A stretch of DNA of 64,000 nucleotides. It comes from Microbispora siamensis. GTDB lineage: Bacteria > Actinomycetota > Actinomycetes > Streptosporangiales > Streptosporangiaceae. The DNA is taken from positions 62,001 through 126,000 of the forward strand of contig NZ_BOOF01000027.1 in assembly GCF_016863095.1 (NCBI RefSeq). Direction: 5' to 3'. The notes under the pieces are model-generated. The model did not search any database and was not told the DNA's origin. It saw nothing but the letters and a program-made list of their open reading frames with translations. The position numbers and the translations under genes are program-made. Below, piece after piece: positions 8,305-17,124 of this stretch (position 1 is its first letter; each line of letters begins with the position of its first letter).

Positions 8305-10098
8305 ATGCGAGGCGGGGGTCCCGCTGACGAGGCCGGGGGGCCCGGGGAAGGCCGGCGGCCAGATCAGCGCAGCGGAGACGCAGGCCAGACCAGTGGAGAC
8401 GCAGGTCAGCCCAGCGGGAACACCGGTCAGCGCGGCGGGGACACAAGCCGGCCCAGGGGCGGCACTGGTCAGCGCAGCGGGGACGCGGCTCAGCGCAGCG
8501 GGGACGCGGCTCAGCGCGGCGGAGTCGCAGGTCAGCGTGGTGGGAGTGGGAACGACAGGGAACCCACGACGAGCCCGCCGCCCACATCGGCCGCGCGTCC
8601 CAAAGGGCCGCGTTTCGGTCCTCCGCTGACCACCGCCTCCCTGATCGGCTGGACGGCGCTGTCGGCCGTCCTGCCCGGGGCGGCCCACCTGCGGGCGGGC
8701 AACCGCCGCACCGGGATCGCGTTGCTGGCGACGTTCGGCGTCGTGCTGGTCACCCTGGTGGTCCTGGTCCTGCGCCTGAAGGACAACGCGGGGGTCGTGC
8801 TGCGCGGCAGCACGATGACCGCCGTCATGGCCGGTGCCGCCGCGTGCGCGCTCGCCTGGTTCGCGCTCGTGCTCCTGTCGTTCGTCGCCCTGCGCCCGCA
8901 GCGCCTGCCGCAGACCGGGCAGGTGGTGTCCGGCATCGTGGCGGGCGTGCTGTGCGTGGCCGTCATGGCCCCGTTCGCCTTCACCGCGAACACGATCAGG
9001 ACGGCCAGCCAGTTACTCGACGACGTCACGGCTCCGGTGGAGGGCTCGACCCCCGTGCCCGTGCACGCGGAGGACCCGTGGAACGGCCGTACGCGGGTGA
9101 ACTTCCTGCTGATCGGCGGGGACGCGGCGGGCAACCGGGTCGGGGTGCGCACCGACTCGATGACCGTGGCCAGCGTGAACATCGCCACCGGCAACACCGT
9201 CCTGTTCAGTCTGCCGCGCAACCTCCAGTACGTCCGCTTCCCCCCGACCAGCCCCCTGCACAAGGTGTTCCCCAACGGCTTCAACGCCGAGGGGCAGGGC
9301 CTGCTCAACTCCGTCTGGTACTACGCGGACAACAACCCGCAGGTCATGGGCGGCAAGAACAGGGGCGCGCAGGCGTTGAAGGACGCCATCGGCTACACCC
9401 TTGGCCTGCACATCGACTACTACGCGATGGTCGACATGTACGGCTTCGCGGCCCTGATCGACGCGGTCGGCGGGCTCAAGATCCGGGTCGAGCAGGACGT
9501 CAAGTGGGGCGGGAAGTTCGGCACCGCCGGGACCATCAAGGCCGGTTACCGGACGCTCAACGGCGAGGAGGTGCTCTGGTACGGCCGCTCCCGGGTGGAC
9601 AGCGACGACTTCTCCCGCATGGCCCGCCAGCGCTGCGTCATCGGCGCGCTCGCGCAGCAGGTCACCCCGGCCACGGTGCTCGCAAACTTCACCAAGATCG
9701 CCGCGGCGGCCCGGCACATGTTCCGCACGGACATCCCCCGCGACCTGCTCGAGCACCTCGTCCCGCTCGGCATGAAGGTGCGGAGCGCCAAGATCACGAG
9801 CCTCCAGTTCGTGCCGCCGCTCATCTACACGGGCAACCCTGACTGGGCCAAGATCAGGCAGCTGACCAAGGACGCGATCCGGGAGTCGATGTCCGACCGG
9901 AACATCGTCGCGGCCACCGCCTCGCCGATGACGTCCGCCGGATCGGCGGCGTCCGCCACCCCCTCCGGCCCGTCCCCGTCCGCGTCGCCGAGCCCGTCCG
10001 TCTCCCGTACGCCGGTCGTCGCCGGGGCGAGCCCCCGCAGGACGCCCACGACCAACGACAAGGCGGCCAAGAGCCTGTCGGAGCTGTGCGGCTTCTGA
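8305..10098 (+). CDS. LytR-CpsA-Psr (LCP) family cell-wall glycopolymer ligase
   Basis: 597 residues. LCP enzymes move anionic glycopolymers from an undecaprenyl carrier to peptidoglycan outside the membrane. Residues 1-~95 are a degenerate Gln/Arg/Gly/Asp repeat tail; several hydrophobic segments follow (LIGWTALSAVLPGAAHL, IALLATFGVVLVTLVVLVL, and two more), so it has more membrane spans than a minimal LCP. The catalytic domain (about 270-480) shows RTDSMTV, SLPRNL, DMYGFAALIDAVGG and YGRSRVDSDDFSRMARQ. The C-terminus is a Ser/Pro-rich tail. ATG 8305 has GGAGGAGAG upstream. It may attach the nonulosonate polymer encoded at 38.8-45.3 kb, but that link is inference only. Confidence 0.88.
   Translation: MRGGGPADEAGGPGEGRRPDQRSGDAGQTSGDAGQPSGNTGQRGGDTSRPRGGTGQRSGDAAQRSGDAAQRGGVAGQRGGSGNDREPTTSPPPTSAARPKGPRFGPPLTTASLIGWTALSAVLPGAAHLRAGNRRTGIALLATFGVVLVTLVVLVLRLKDNAGVVLRGSTMTAVMAGAAACALAWFALVLLSFVALRPQRLPQTGQVVSGIVAGVLCVAVMAPFAFTANTIRTASQLLDDVTAPVEGSTPVPVHAEDPWNGRTRVNFLLIGGDAAGNRVGVRTDSMTVASVNIATGNTVLFSLPRNLQYVRFPPTSPLHKVFPNGFNAEGQGLLNSVWYYADNNPQVMGGKNRGAQALKDAIGYTLGLHIDYYAMVDMYGFAALIDAVGGLKIRVEQDVKWGGKFGTAGTIKAGYRTLNGEEVLWYGRSRVDSDDFSRMARQRCVIGALAQQVTPATVLANFTKIAAAARHMFRTDIPRDLLEHLVPLGMKVRSAKITSLQFVPPLIYTGNPDWAKIRQLTKDAIRESMSDRNIVAATASPMTSAGSAASATPSGPSPSASPSPSVSRTPVVAGASPRRTPTTNDKAAKSLSELCGF
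8470..8532 (+). repeat. 21-bp tandem repeats in the LCP gene
   Basis: Two identical 21-bp units (8470-8490 and 8491-8511) and a third diverged unit encode QRSGDAA, QRSGDAA, QRGGVAG. They are part of a longer repetitive N-terminal tail beginning near 8350. Confidence 0.75.
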
Positions 10099-10249
10099 GC
10101 CCGGACTTCTGCGCGAGGACTGGCTTCTGACCTGGCGACACCGGAGCGTTTTTCCGCGAAGGCGTGGACGCCGCCATCCGGATGCAGCAAGGTTGTCACG
10201 TAACGTATCCACCCAGTCACGATCCGCCTAGTAACGGAGTGGACTCGTC

Positions 10250-11611
10250 GTGCGCGTACTCATCCAGTTGCGTCCGTCCCCCGACCTGGTCGCCGCCGTC
10301 GCCGACCCGTCGGTCCCGTCGATGGCGTCGGACGTGGCCGACGGCCTGCCCGGGGTCGTCCTCGACCACTCGTACGCCCCCGTGGCCGTGCCCCGGCCGA
10401 TGCCCGCGTCCCCCGGCGGGGACCCGCTGTCGCTCAACCAGCCGCTGGTCTTCTCCATGGCGCCTCAGGACGCCTCGGTCGTGGTCCGCGGGGAGATCGC
10501 CGACGACGAGGTCACCAGCAGGGTCGCCCTCCTGCCCGCGGCCCGCCGCGACGTGGTCGCGGTGTACGCCGACCCGGCGATCGAGACCACGCTGACCTGC
10601 GGGGGCGATCCCGCCGTCGGCGACTGGCACGACGTCGAACGCCTGCTGCGCGTGCCCGACCTGACGGCCGAGGGGCTGGACGGGTCCGGCGTCCCCCTCG
10701 CGGTCATCGACACCGGCATCAACGCGGCGTACGTCAAGTCCGCCCGCGGCCACGACGTGACAGTGGATCACGAACGGAGCTGGAACCCCCAGAGCGTCTC
10801 CGGAACCCCGGGGGACTTCCCGGTGGACCACGGCACGATGTGCGCCTTCGACGCGCTGATCGCCGCGCCCAAGGCCTCGCTCGTGGACGTGCCCGTGCTG
10901 CTGTCGCGGCGGCAGGGCGGCTCGACGCTCGACGGCCTGCTGTCCGACGCGATCGCCGCGTACGCCCACCTGCGCGAGGTCCTCGACGCGCAGCCGGCCG
11001 AGTCGCGGGCGCTCGTGGTGACCAACAGCTGGGGGTCGTTCTCCCCGCGCTGGGACTTCCCGCCCGGGCACCCCGGCAACTACTCCGACAACCCGGCCCA
11101 TCCGTTCAACCTGATCGTCGGCAGCCTGGCCGAGGCAGGGGCGGACATCCTGTTCGCCGCGGGCAACTGCGGGACGCAGTGCCGCGACAGCAGGTGCGCC
11201 TACCCCGACCGGCCCATCGTCGGGGCCAACTCCCATCCCCGCGCGCTGTCGATCGGCGGGATCGACACGACGGGCACGCGGGTGGGCTACTCCTCGCAGG
11301 GCCCCGGGCGGCTGGCCGCGCGCAAGCCGGACGTCTGCGCCTACACGCACTTCGCCGGCTCGGGCGCGCTCGGTGACGGCGAGCCCGACTCGGGCACCTC
11401 GGCGGCCTGTCCCGTCGCGGCCGGGCTGGTCGCCGCTGTCCGCTCCCGCTGGCCCTCGACGGTGCTGCCGCCCGCCCAGCTCCGGACCCTGCTCCGCCGG
11501 ACGGCCGATGATCGCAGTGCCGTAGGGTATGACCACGACTACGGGTACGGCGTGGTGGACGCCGCCGGCATCATCGCCGCGCTGCGCCGCCGAGCCGCGA
11601 AAGCGGCCTGA
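10250..11611 (+). CDS. S8 family serine peptidase (subtilase), apparently cytoplasmic
   Basis: 453 residues. The subtilisin triad is complete: Asp154 in AVIDTGIN, His194 in VDHGTMCAF, Ser384 in [12 protein letters not shown]; the oxyanion Asn is likely in [10 protein letters not shown]. No signal peptide is visible. The first ~140 residues precede the catalytic domain and may act as a prodomain (VLIQLRP and a following VVLDHSYAP look like the strands of one). GTG 10250 is supported by GGAGTG 8 nt upstream. Two small genes follow in the same direction: an 83-residue I9-like protein and a P-loop kinase. A Cys-rich insert ([14 protein letters not shown]) is unusual. Target proteins are unknown. 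Confidence 0.88.
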   Translation: MRVLIQLRPSPDLVAAVADPSVPSMASDVADGLPGVVLDHSYAPVAVPRPMPASPGGDPLSLNQPLVFSMAPQDASVVVRGEIADDEVTSRVALLPAARRDVVAVYADPAIETTLTCGGDPAVGDWHDVERLLRVPDLTAEGLDGSGVPLAVIDTGINAAYVKSARGHDVTVDHERSWNPQSVSGTPGDFPVDHGTMCAFDALIAAPKASLVDVPVLLSRRQGGSTLDGLLSDAIAAYAHLREVLDAQPAESRALVVTNSWGSFSPRWDFPPGHPGNYSDNPAHPFNLIVGSLAEAGADILFAAGNCGTQCRDSRCAYPDRPIVGANSHPRALSIGGIDTTGTRVGYSSQGPGRLAARKPDVCAYTHFAGSGALGDGEPDSGTSAACPVAAGLVAAVRSRWPSTVLPPAQLRTLLRRTADDRSAVGYDHDYGYGVVDAAGIIAALRRRAAKAA

Positions 11612-11673
11612 AACCACAGCGCCGCGAAAGCGGCTGAAACCACAGCGCCGCGAAGGCGGCCTGAAAGCACAGC
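11594..11673 (+). repeat. Three ~27-bp tandem repeats at the 3' end of the subtilase gene
   Basis: Units start at 11594, 11621 and 11647 (27, 26 and 27 bp; each begins GCCGCGAA and ends CACAGC). The first contains the subtilase stop codon (TGA 11609-11611). They fill the gap before the 11707 gene. GCCGC/GCGGC pairing within units could form short stems. Function unknown. Confidence 0.75.
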
Positions 11674-11706
11674 GCCGCAGACGTCCAGCAGGGGGAGGCG
11701 GGGCCG

Positions 11707-11958
11707 GTGGCCGAGGTGCTCATCACCGTGCGGCTCGCCGCGCCCGCGACGCTGGAGGAGGCGATGCGGCGGCTCGGCCTCGCCGAGGACGAGGTCGACA
11801 CCGCGTACGGCCTGGTGCCGGTCGATCCCGGCAGGAACCTGTACGTCCTGCGGGTGGCGGAGGAAGCCGGGCGGCGCGTCGGCGACTCGGGCACCGGGAC
11901 GGCGGACGGCGGGCCGTACTCCGATCCGCCCATCGAGCCCTACGGCCCGCCGCGATGA
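11707..11958 (+). CDS. Small protein, possible stand-alone I9-like subtilase inhibitor or chaperone
   Basis: 83 residues from GTG 11707, with a GGGGGAGG ribosome-binding site. The order of predicted elements (strand VLITVRL, helix [11 protein letters not shown], strands around AYGLVPV and LYVLRV, helix EEAGRRVGD, then SDPPIEPYG) resembles the fold of subtilase propeptides/inhibitor I9, which end in a product-like tail. The gene directly follows a subtilase and its ATGA stop/start overlaps the next gene, so the three are probably one transcript. Similarity is by eye only; otherwise it is an uncharacterised small protein. Confidence 0.7.
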   Translation: MAEVLITVRLAAPATLEEAMRRLGLAEDEVDTAYGLVPVDPGRNLYVLRVAEEAGRRVGDSGTGTADGGPYSDPPIEPYGPPR

Positions 11959-12521
11959 CCGCTCCCCTCTGGGTGGTGTCCGGTCCGCCGGGCGCGGGCA
12001 AGTCGACCGTCTGCGACCTGCTGCTGGCCCGCCTCGACCCCGTGCCCGCCCTGCTGGACAAGGACACGATGTACGGCGGCTTCGTCGAGGCCACGCTCGC
12101 CGCGTACGGCAGGCCGCCGGGCGAGCGTGAGGGGCCGTGGTACGACGAGCACGTCAAGCGGCACGAGTATGCCGGCATGACGGCGACGGCCAGGGAGATC
12201 CGCTCCCACGGCTGCCCGGTGATGCTCGGCGGGCCCTTCACCTCCCAGGTGCACGACGCGGCGCTCTGGCACGCGTGGGTGGACGCGCTGGGCGGGCCCG
12301 AGGTGCGTCTGGTCTGGATCCGCTCCGACGGCCCGACACTGCGTGAGCGGCTGATCCGCCGGGGCCTCGCCAGGGACGGGCAGAAGCTGGAGAGGTTCGC
12401 CGAATACCTGCGCGCCATCCGCGTCGACGAACCGCCCGCCGTGCCGTACGACGAGGTCGACAACCGCCTCGGCGCGCCCCCGCTGGAGGCCCAGATCGAC
12501 CGGCTGCTGGCGAGGACCTAG
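11955..12521 (+). CDS. P-loop kinase / AAA-family ATPase
   Basis: 188 residues, ATG overlapping the previous stop (ATGA). The Walker A motif is GPPGAGKST (residues ~8-16). The small single-domain size, DKDTMYGGF after the P-loop and the [13 protein letters not shown] lid-like region suggest a zeta-toxin/shikimate-kinase-like nucleoside or small-molecule kinase rather than a motor ATPase. Translational coupling to the I9-like gene implies co-function or at least co-expression with the subtilase. Substrate unknown. Confidence 0.8.
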   Translation: MTAPLWVVSGPPGAGKSTVCDLLLARLDPVPALLDKDTMYGGFVEATLAAYGRPPGEREGPWYDEHVKRHEYAGMTATAREIRSHGCPVMLGGPFTSQVHDAALWHAWVDALGGPEVRLVWIRSDGPTLRERLIRRGLARDGQKLERFAEYLRAIRVDEPPAVPYDEVDNRLGAPPLEAQIDRLLART

Positions 12522-12534
12522 CCAGGGGCCGCCT

Positions 12535-13158
12535 TCAGGATGCCGGCCGCGCCCCCTCCGGTAGCGGTGAGCGCTCCGGGAAGGCGTGGAACGCCTGGAT
12601 CACGAGCGCGGCGAAGCGCCGGGACGCCGCGACCCGGGCGGCCGCCGATGTGGCGCGGATGCCCCTGTGGGCCGTGAGCATGAGGATCAGGTCGTCGAGG
12701 ACGAAGTCGGCGCGTAGGTGACCCGTCTTCTTGGCCCGGCGGGCGAGTTCGGCGAGCGCGTTCAGCGTCTGCTCACGGCTCGCCGCGAGATCCACCTCCT
12801 TGGGGTGGGCCGACATGAAGGCTTCGGTGAAGCCTCGGTTGCGGGCGTGCAGTTCGCAGATCTTCTCTATCACGAGGCAGAAACCGCGCCACGGATCCGG
12901 GTCGGCACGCCCCTCGTCGACGATGGCGTGGCACGCGCGCATCTCGTCCGTGAAGGCCTCGGTGACCAGCACCTGTTTGGTCGGGAAACGGCGATACAGG
13001 GTGGCGGGACCGACTCCGGCGTGCCGGGCGATCTCCCGCATCGAGACGTCCAGACCCTCGGCGGCGAACAGCGCGCGGGCCGCGTAGAGGATGCGCTCAC
13101 GGTTGTCCAGGGCGTCGGACCGCAGGTTGTGAGGCAAACGACCGGTCACCGCTCTCAC
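12535..13158 (-). CDS. TetR-family repressor
   Basis: About 207 residues. Helix-turn-helix at residues ~20-65: RERILYAARALFAAEGLDVS, then MREIARHAGVGPATLYRRFP. The C-terminal half is the ligand domain (TetR_C SbtR-like). Start is uncertain: TTG 13167 would overlap the likely operator, so GTG 13158 or GTG 13149 is preferred; none has a strong RBS. It is divergent from the oxidoreductase gene, with a 20-bp palindrome between them, the classical arrangement for local and auto-repression. Confidence 0.85.
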   Translation of the reverse strand: MRAVTGRLPHNLRSDALDNRERILYAARALFAAEGLDVSMREIARHAGVGPATLYRRFPTKQVLVTEAFTDEMRACHAIVDEGRADPDPWRGFCLVIEKICELHARNRGFTEAFMSAHPKEVDLAASREQTLNALAELARRAKKTGHLRADFVLDDLILMLTAHRGIRATSAAARVAASRRFAALVIQAFHAFPERSPLPEGARPAS

Positions 13159-13166
13159 TTTAGCCA

Positions 13167-13186
13167 AACGGACGGTGGTGTCCGTT
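13167..13186. promoter_or_regulatory. TetR operator palindrome
   Basis: AACGGAC-ggtggt-GTCCGTT: perfect 7-bp arms with a 6-bp spacer, midway between the divergent TetR and oxidoreductase genes. Confidence 0.65.
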
Positions 13187-13220
13187 ACGGTCCCGAGGCA
13201 GTACCGATCGATCCAGGAAT

Positions 13221-14195
13221 GTGGAGACGACCTTGAAAGCAGTGGTGATCCAGGCGTTCGGAAGTCCCGAAGGTTTGGCGGTCATCGACCTCCCCGCCCC
13301 GGCTCCCGCCGCCGGACAGGTGCTGATCGCCACCGAGGCGATCGGCGTCGGCGGCGTGGACGCCGTGATCCGGAGCGGTGCTCTGGCCGCCTACGGTTTC
13401 GCGGAAGGGCACATCCCCGGCAGCGAGGTGGCGGGCACCGTGACCGCCGTCGGCGACGACGTCGACACCTCATGGATCGGGCAGCGGGTGTGGGCGTTCA
13501 CCGGTGTGGGCGGCGGCTACGTCGAACAGGCGATCGCTCCGGTCGAGGAGATCCTTCCCCTCCCCGCGAACCTGTCCGCCGTCCACGCGGTGACGCTCGG
13601 GAGCTCCGGTGTGGTGGCCCACTTCGGCCTTTCCCATGCCCACTTCGCTCCCGGCGAGTCGGTGCTGGTGCGCGGTGCGGCCGGCAGCATCGGGATCATG
13701 ACGGTTCAGCTCGCGGCTCGTGGCGGTGCCGGAGCGGTGGCGGTCACGACGTCGTCGGCCGAGCGCGGCGAGCGCCTGCGCACGCTCGGCGCGACCCACG
13801 TGCTGGACCGCTCCGGCGAGGGAGGCGAGGCGGCTCCCGCGGGCTACGACGTCATCATCGACGTCGTCGCCGGCCCGGACATGCCGTCCTTCTTCGACAA
13901 GCTCAACCCCAACGGCCGCCTGGTGGCCGTCGGCGCGGTCGGAGGCCAGCCGCCGGCGGACTTCGGCACGACGATGATGGCGGCGTTCCGGAAGTCGATG
14001 TCGTTCGCCACCTTCAGCGCCGACACGGTGGCCGGACCCGCTCGGCGTGCCGTGCGGATCGAGCAGTTCGCCGCCGCGGGTCGCGGCGCGCTGCACACGG
14101 TGGTGCACGAGGTGCTGCCGTTGGAGCAGGCCGTGTCGGCGCACCGGAAGATGGACGCCGGCGAGGTGTTCGGCAGGATCGTGCTCACGCCGTAG
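13221..14195 (+). CDS. NADP-dependent zinc-type/quinone oxidoreductase (MDR superfamily)
   Basis: 324 residues from GTG 13221; TTG 13233, with GGAG 6 nt upstream, is an equally possible start and gives the common MKAVVIQAFG opening. A GroES-like N-terminal domain (to ~125) is followed by a Rossmann domain with VRGAAGSIGIMTVQLA as nucleotide-binding loop. No catalytic-zinc Cys pair is evident, so it belongs with the zinc-independent quinone reductases that reduce quinones or enones with NADPH. Divergent TetR and shared palindrome suggest induction by a toxic electrophile or drug. Confidence 0.87.
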   Translation: METTLKAVVIQAFGSPEGLAVIDLPAPAPAAGQVLIATEAIGVGGVDAVIRSGALAAYGFAEGHIPGSEVAGTVTAVGDDVDTSWIGQRVWAFTGVGGGYVEQAIAPVEEILPLPANLSAVHAVTLGSSGVVAHFGLSHAHFAPGESVLVRGAAGSIGIMTVQLAARGGAGAVAVTTSSAERGERLRTLGATHVLDRSGEGGEAAPAGYDVIIDVVAGPDMPSFFDKLNPNGRLVAVGAVGGQPPADFGTTMMAAFRKSMSFATFSADTVAGPARRAVRIEQFAAAGRGALHTVVHEVLPLEQAVSAHRKMDAGEVFGRIVLTP

Positions 14196-14221
14196 CCCTC
14201 GCCGCTCACGCCGCTCGCCGG

Positions 14222-14818
14222 TCACATGATCTCGTGGCCGTACGCGGTGGCGAGCGGCCGCAGGTCGGGGACGCCGAAGGCGGCGCACATCGACGCGAAC
14301 GTCTCGGCCTTGTCCTCGCCGTACCGGCGGACGTGTGCCGCGTACGCGCCGGCGGTGACGAATCTCGGCGGGTCGGTCTTGCTGTGGAACTTGTCCGCGA
14401 ACATCACGAGCTCTTCCTCGGCCGACTCCGCGAGATAGTCGCGGGGAGGCAGCGGCAGGCCCTGTCGCAGCACGTCCTCCCGGCTGATCCCCACACCCGT
14501 GTGGTGAGAGCAGAACCGGCACAGGATCTCGGGTAAGCCCTCCCCGCGGAGCAGTTCGTGGCCGAGGATTCCGTGGCGCACGTATCCGGCGTGGTCGAGC
14601 CGTCCGTCCTCGTCGTAGAGCCGGTAGACCCCGATGTCGTGCAGCAGGCTTCCGGCCCGCACCAACTCGGCGTCGACGTCGAGTCCGGCGCGGTCGGCCA
14701 GTCGCAGGGCGATCGCGCAGACGATCTCGCAGTGGGTGTGCACGAGCTCGAACGCCTCCTCCGTGGGCGCGTGTCTCGCGTGCAGTGCGCGGATCTCAGC
14801 GTCCGTCGGAAGCCGCAT
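14222..14818 (-). CDS. HD-domain phosphohydrolase
   Basis: 198 residues. Metal-binding signature: HTHCEIV (about residue 27), LLHDIGVY (HD at ~59-60), then HGILGHELL and FCSHHTGVG, giving a full H...HD...H...D set for a metal-dependent phosphohydrolase. Similar small HD proteins act on nucleotides or cyclic nucleotides; the substrate here cannot be read from sequence. It is on the same strand as, and 50 bp downstream of, the ion channel gene. Confidence 0.85.
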   Translation of the reverse strand: MRLPTDAEIRALHARHAPTEEAFELVHTHCEIVCAIALRLADRAGLDVDAELVRAGSLLHDIGVYRLYDEDGRLDHAGYVRHGILGHELLRGEGLPEILCRFCSHHTGVGISREDVLRQGLPLPPRDYLAESAEEELVMFADKFHSKTDPPRFVTAGAYAAHVRRYGEDKAETFASMCAAFGVPDLRPLATAYGHEIM

Positions 14819-14867
14819 GCGGCGGAGTCTAGCAAGCGACGATCATGGGCGATCAGGTTCCCCGACG

Positions 14868-15653
14868 TCAGGAGGGCACCCGTTCGCCCAGGCTCTCGCG
14901 CAGCCCCCTGATCTCCTCGCGCAGGGCCGACAGCTCGGCGAGTGTCGAGCGGTCGTCCCTCGCCTCCTCCTCCATAGCGCTCACCACGACCGCGATGAAG
15001 AGGTTCAGCACGACGAACGTGCAGACCAGCACGAACACGACGAAGTAGATCCACGACGAGGGATGGCTCTCCATCAACTCGCGGTTGATATCCGACCAGC
15101 CGTCCCCCGTCATGACCTGGAACAGCGTGTACAGCGACGTGGGCAGGTCGCCGAAGTACTCGGGCGCGGCGGCGCCGTACAGCTTGGTGCCCATGACGGC
15201 GGCGACGTACAGGACGAGGCCGAGCAGGACGACGATCGAGGTCATCCCGGGAATGGCGGTGAGCAGCGCGGAGACCACCCGGCGCAGCGACGGCACCACC
15301 GAGATCAGCCGCAGCGCCCGCAGGACGCGCAGGGCTCGCAGCACCGACAGGCCGCCCGCGGTGGGCAGGAACGAGAAGCCGATGATCAGCAGGTCGAAGA
15401 CGTTCCAGGCGTCGCGGAGGAACCGCCACCCGTAGACGTAGATCTTGGCGAGGATCTCCGCCACGAAGACGTACAGGGCGACGTGGTCGGCGACGTGCAG
15501 TTCCGTGCCGTAACGGGCGACCGCCTCGGCGGAGGTCTCGACGCCCAGCGTGGCCGCATTGAAGAGGATCACCACGGTGATCGCCTGCTGGAACCGCCGC
15601 GACTCGATCAGGCGGCGGACACGTTCACGCACGAAGGACTCCTGGGGGGCCAT
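14868..15653 (-). CDS. Voltage-gated ion channel, single-domain (BacNav-like)
   Basis: 261 residues, six membrane segments. S4 carries spaced arginines (LRALRVLRALRLI). The pore has TLFQVMTGDGWSDI between S5 and S6 (VVFVLVCTFVVLNLFIAVVV). A C-terminal coiled-coil region (MEEEARDDRSTLAELSAL, then REEIRGL) is typical of tetramerisation in NaChBac-like channels. The selectivity filter TGDGWSD differs from the TLESWSM type of Na+-selective BacNav channels and has an acidic Asp with neighbouring Gly, closer to calcium-channel repeats. ATG 15653 gives the MAPQESFVRERVRR cytoplasmic start. Confidence 0.87.
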   Translation of the reverse strand: MAPQESFVRERVRRLIESRRFQQAITVVILFNAATLGVETSAEAVARYGTELHVADHVALYVFVAEILAKIYVYGWRFLRDAWNVFDLLIIGFSFLPTAGGLSVLRALRVLRALRLISVVPSLRRVVSALLTAIPGMTSIVVLLGLVLYVAAVMGTKLYGAAAPEYFGDLPTSLYTLFQVMTGDGWSDINRELMESHPSSWIYFVVFVLVCTFVVLNLFIAVVVSAMEEEARDDRSTLAELSALREEIRGLRESLGERVPS

Positions 15654-15757
15654 GAAAGATCGGCAAGAGCCTAGTGCCACCGCCCGACATATCCGTTCCC
15701 CGTCGGCCTGGAGCGCTCCGGTGCTCGGTGTTCGATCCGCTCACGTCGCGCCGGCCG

Positions 15758-16174
15758 TCACCGCACGGCGAGGCGGCGCGTACGGCGGCTGGGGGGCCTC
15801 AGCACCCAGGACAGCGCGGTCAGTGCGGTCAGGATGGCGAGCACCCACACCTCGCCCAGGGCGTACCCGGTGGTCAGATGGGAGAAGACAGCCCCGGTGT
15901 AGGTGTAGAAGGCGCCCGCGTAGGCCCATTCCTTGACCAGCGCGCGACGCGGGACGAGCAGGGCGATCGCGCCCAGCACCTTCCAGGTCCCCAGCAGCAC
16001 CAGGAAGTAGGGCGGATAGCCCAGGTGTGTCACCAGGTCGCGGACCTGCGGAATCCGCGCGATGTCCCAGATGCCGCCGACCGCCAGTTCGGCCGTTACC
16101 GCTGCGGTGGCCATCCAGTAGCCGGCCGCTCGCACGTACGCGCTGCGCCTGGTGCTGCCCGAGGTCGGTTCCAT
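15758..16174 (-). CDS. DoxX-like integral membrane protein
   Basis: 138 residues with four hydrophobic segments (AAGYWMATAAVTAELAVGG; YFLVLLGTWKVLGAIALLV; AYAGAFYTYTGAVF; WVLAILTALTALSWVL), the size and pattern of DoxX/DoxD-like proteins. It is divergent from an ECF41 sigma-factor gene; ECF41 sigma factors typically control an adjacent redox-related or DoxX gene, so it is the probable target. Biochemical role uncertain. Confidence 0.85.
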   Translation of the reverse strand: MEPTSGSTRRSAYVRAAGYWMATAAVTAELAVGGIWDIARIPQVRDLVTHLGYPPYFLVLLGTWKVLGAIALLVPRRALVKEWAYAGAFYTYTGAVFSHLTTGYALGEVWVLAILTALTALSWVLRPPSRRTRRLAVR

Positions 16175-16185
16175 GAGATGCTCCT

Positions 16186-16216
16186 TGTCACATCCGAGCG
16201 GGCTCCGGGTTCATCG
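16186..16216 (+). promoter_or_regulatory. Candidate ECF41-type promoter
   Basis: TGTCACA at 16186-16192 matches the published -35 motif of ECF41-dependent promoters. GTTC sits 16 nt downstream, one mismatch from the CGTC -10 motif, about 36 nt before the sigma gene ATG. Suggests autoregulation. The motif lies just upstream of the DoxX start on the other strand, so it could also affect that gene. Confidence 0.45.
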
Positions 16217-16248
16217 CCATGAACCCCGACGGCGGAAGGATGTGACCG

Positions 16249-17109
16249 ATGGACGAGGCCGGGCTGGCAGTGCTCTTCGAGGAGCAGCGGCCCCATCTGC
16301 GGGCGGTCGCCTACCGGATGCTGGGCACGCACACGGAAGCGGACGACGCGGTGCAGAACGCATGGCTGCGTCTCAGCGGCGCCGACACCGCCGAGGTGGC
16401 CAACCTCGCCGGATGGCTGACCACCGTCGTCGCCCGGGAGTGCCTCAAGATGCTGCGCGCCCGCCGGAACCGCCGCGAGGAGCCCCTCATTGACACCACT
16501 GCCGAGCTCTCCGCCGGAGGCCACGACGCCGGCGATCCCGAAGCCGAAGCCCTGCTGGCCGACTCGATCGGTCCCGCGCTGATGGTCGTGCTCGACAGCC
16601 TCGCCCCCGCCGAGCGGCTCGCCTTCGTCCTGCACGACGTCTTCGCCGTGCCCTTCGACGAGATCGCCGCCATCCTCGAAAGGTCCCCGGCCGCCACCCG
16701 TCAGCTCACCAGCCGCGCCCGCAGACGGGTCGTGGGCGCGACCCCACCCCGGCAGGTGGACATCATCCGCCAGCGGCAGGTCGTCCAGGCCTTCCTCTCA
16801 GCGCTGCGGCACGGTGACTTCGACGGGCTCCTCGCCGTGCTCGATCCCGATGTCCTCCTCCGGGACGGCGGCGCAGAGCTGGTGCGGGGTGCGCGGGCCG
16901 TGGGCGCCCACGCGCTCACCTACTCGCGCGCCGCCAGGTTCGTACGGCCCGCGCTGGTGGACGGGACCGTGGGTCTCGCGATCGTCCCGCAAGGACGCCT
17001 CATCGGGGCACTCGGTTTCACCTTCGACCACGGCAAGATCGCCGTGATCGAGCTGATCAACGATCCCGGACGCCTAGGGCACGTCGACCTGGCGCCTCTC
17101 CGCTCTTGA
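16249..17109 (+). CDS. sigJ: ECF41-group RNA polymerase sigma factor (SigJ type)
   Basis: 286 residues. Sigma-70 region 2 (residues ~1-75, AYRMLGTHTEADDAVQNAWL) and region 4 (~110-165, LAFVLHDVFAVPFDEIA then ILERSPAATRQLTSRAR) are followed by a C-terminal SnoaL-like domain (~170-286). That extension, with RDGGAE and a final NDPGRL element, marks the ECF41 group, in which it replaces an anti-sigma factor and controls activity. RBS GGAAGG lies 8 nt before ATG 16249. Its DoxX neighbour and the TGTCACA box are consistent with local regulation. Confidence 0.9.
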   Translation: MDEAGLAVLFEEQRPHLRAVAYRMLGTHTEADDAVQNAWLRLSGADTAEVANLAGWLTTVVARECLKMLRARRNRREEPLIDTTAELSAGGHDAGDPEAEALLADSIGPALMVVLDSLAPAERLAFVLHDVFAVPFDEIAAILERSPAATRQLTSRARRRVVGATPPRQVDIIRQRQVVQAFLSALRHGDFDGLLAVLDPDVLLRDGGAELVRGARAVGAHALTYSRAARFVRPALVDGTVGLAIVPQGRLIGALGFTFDHGKIAVIELINDPGRLGHVDLAPLRS

Positions 17110-17124
17110 CCGCGGGGGCGGACT

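Noticed and set aside
13159-13167. TTG 13167 as the TetR start
   Set aside because: It would fall inside the operator palindrome and lacks an RBS; GTG 13158 or 13149 is more plausible.
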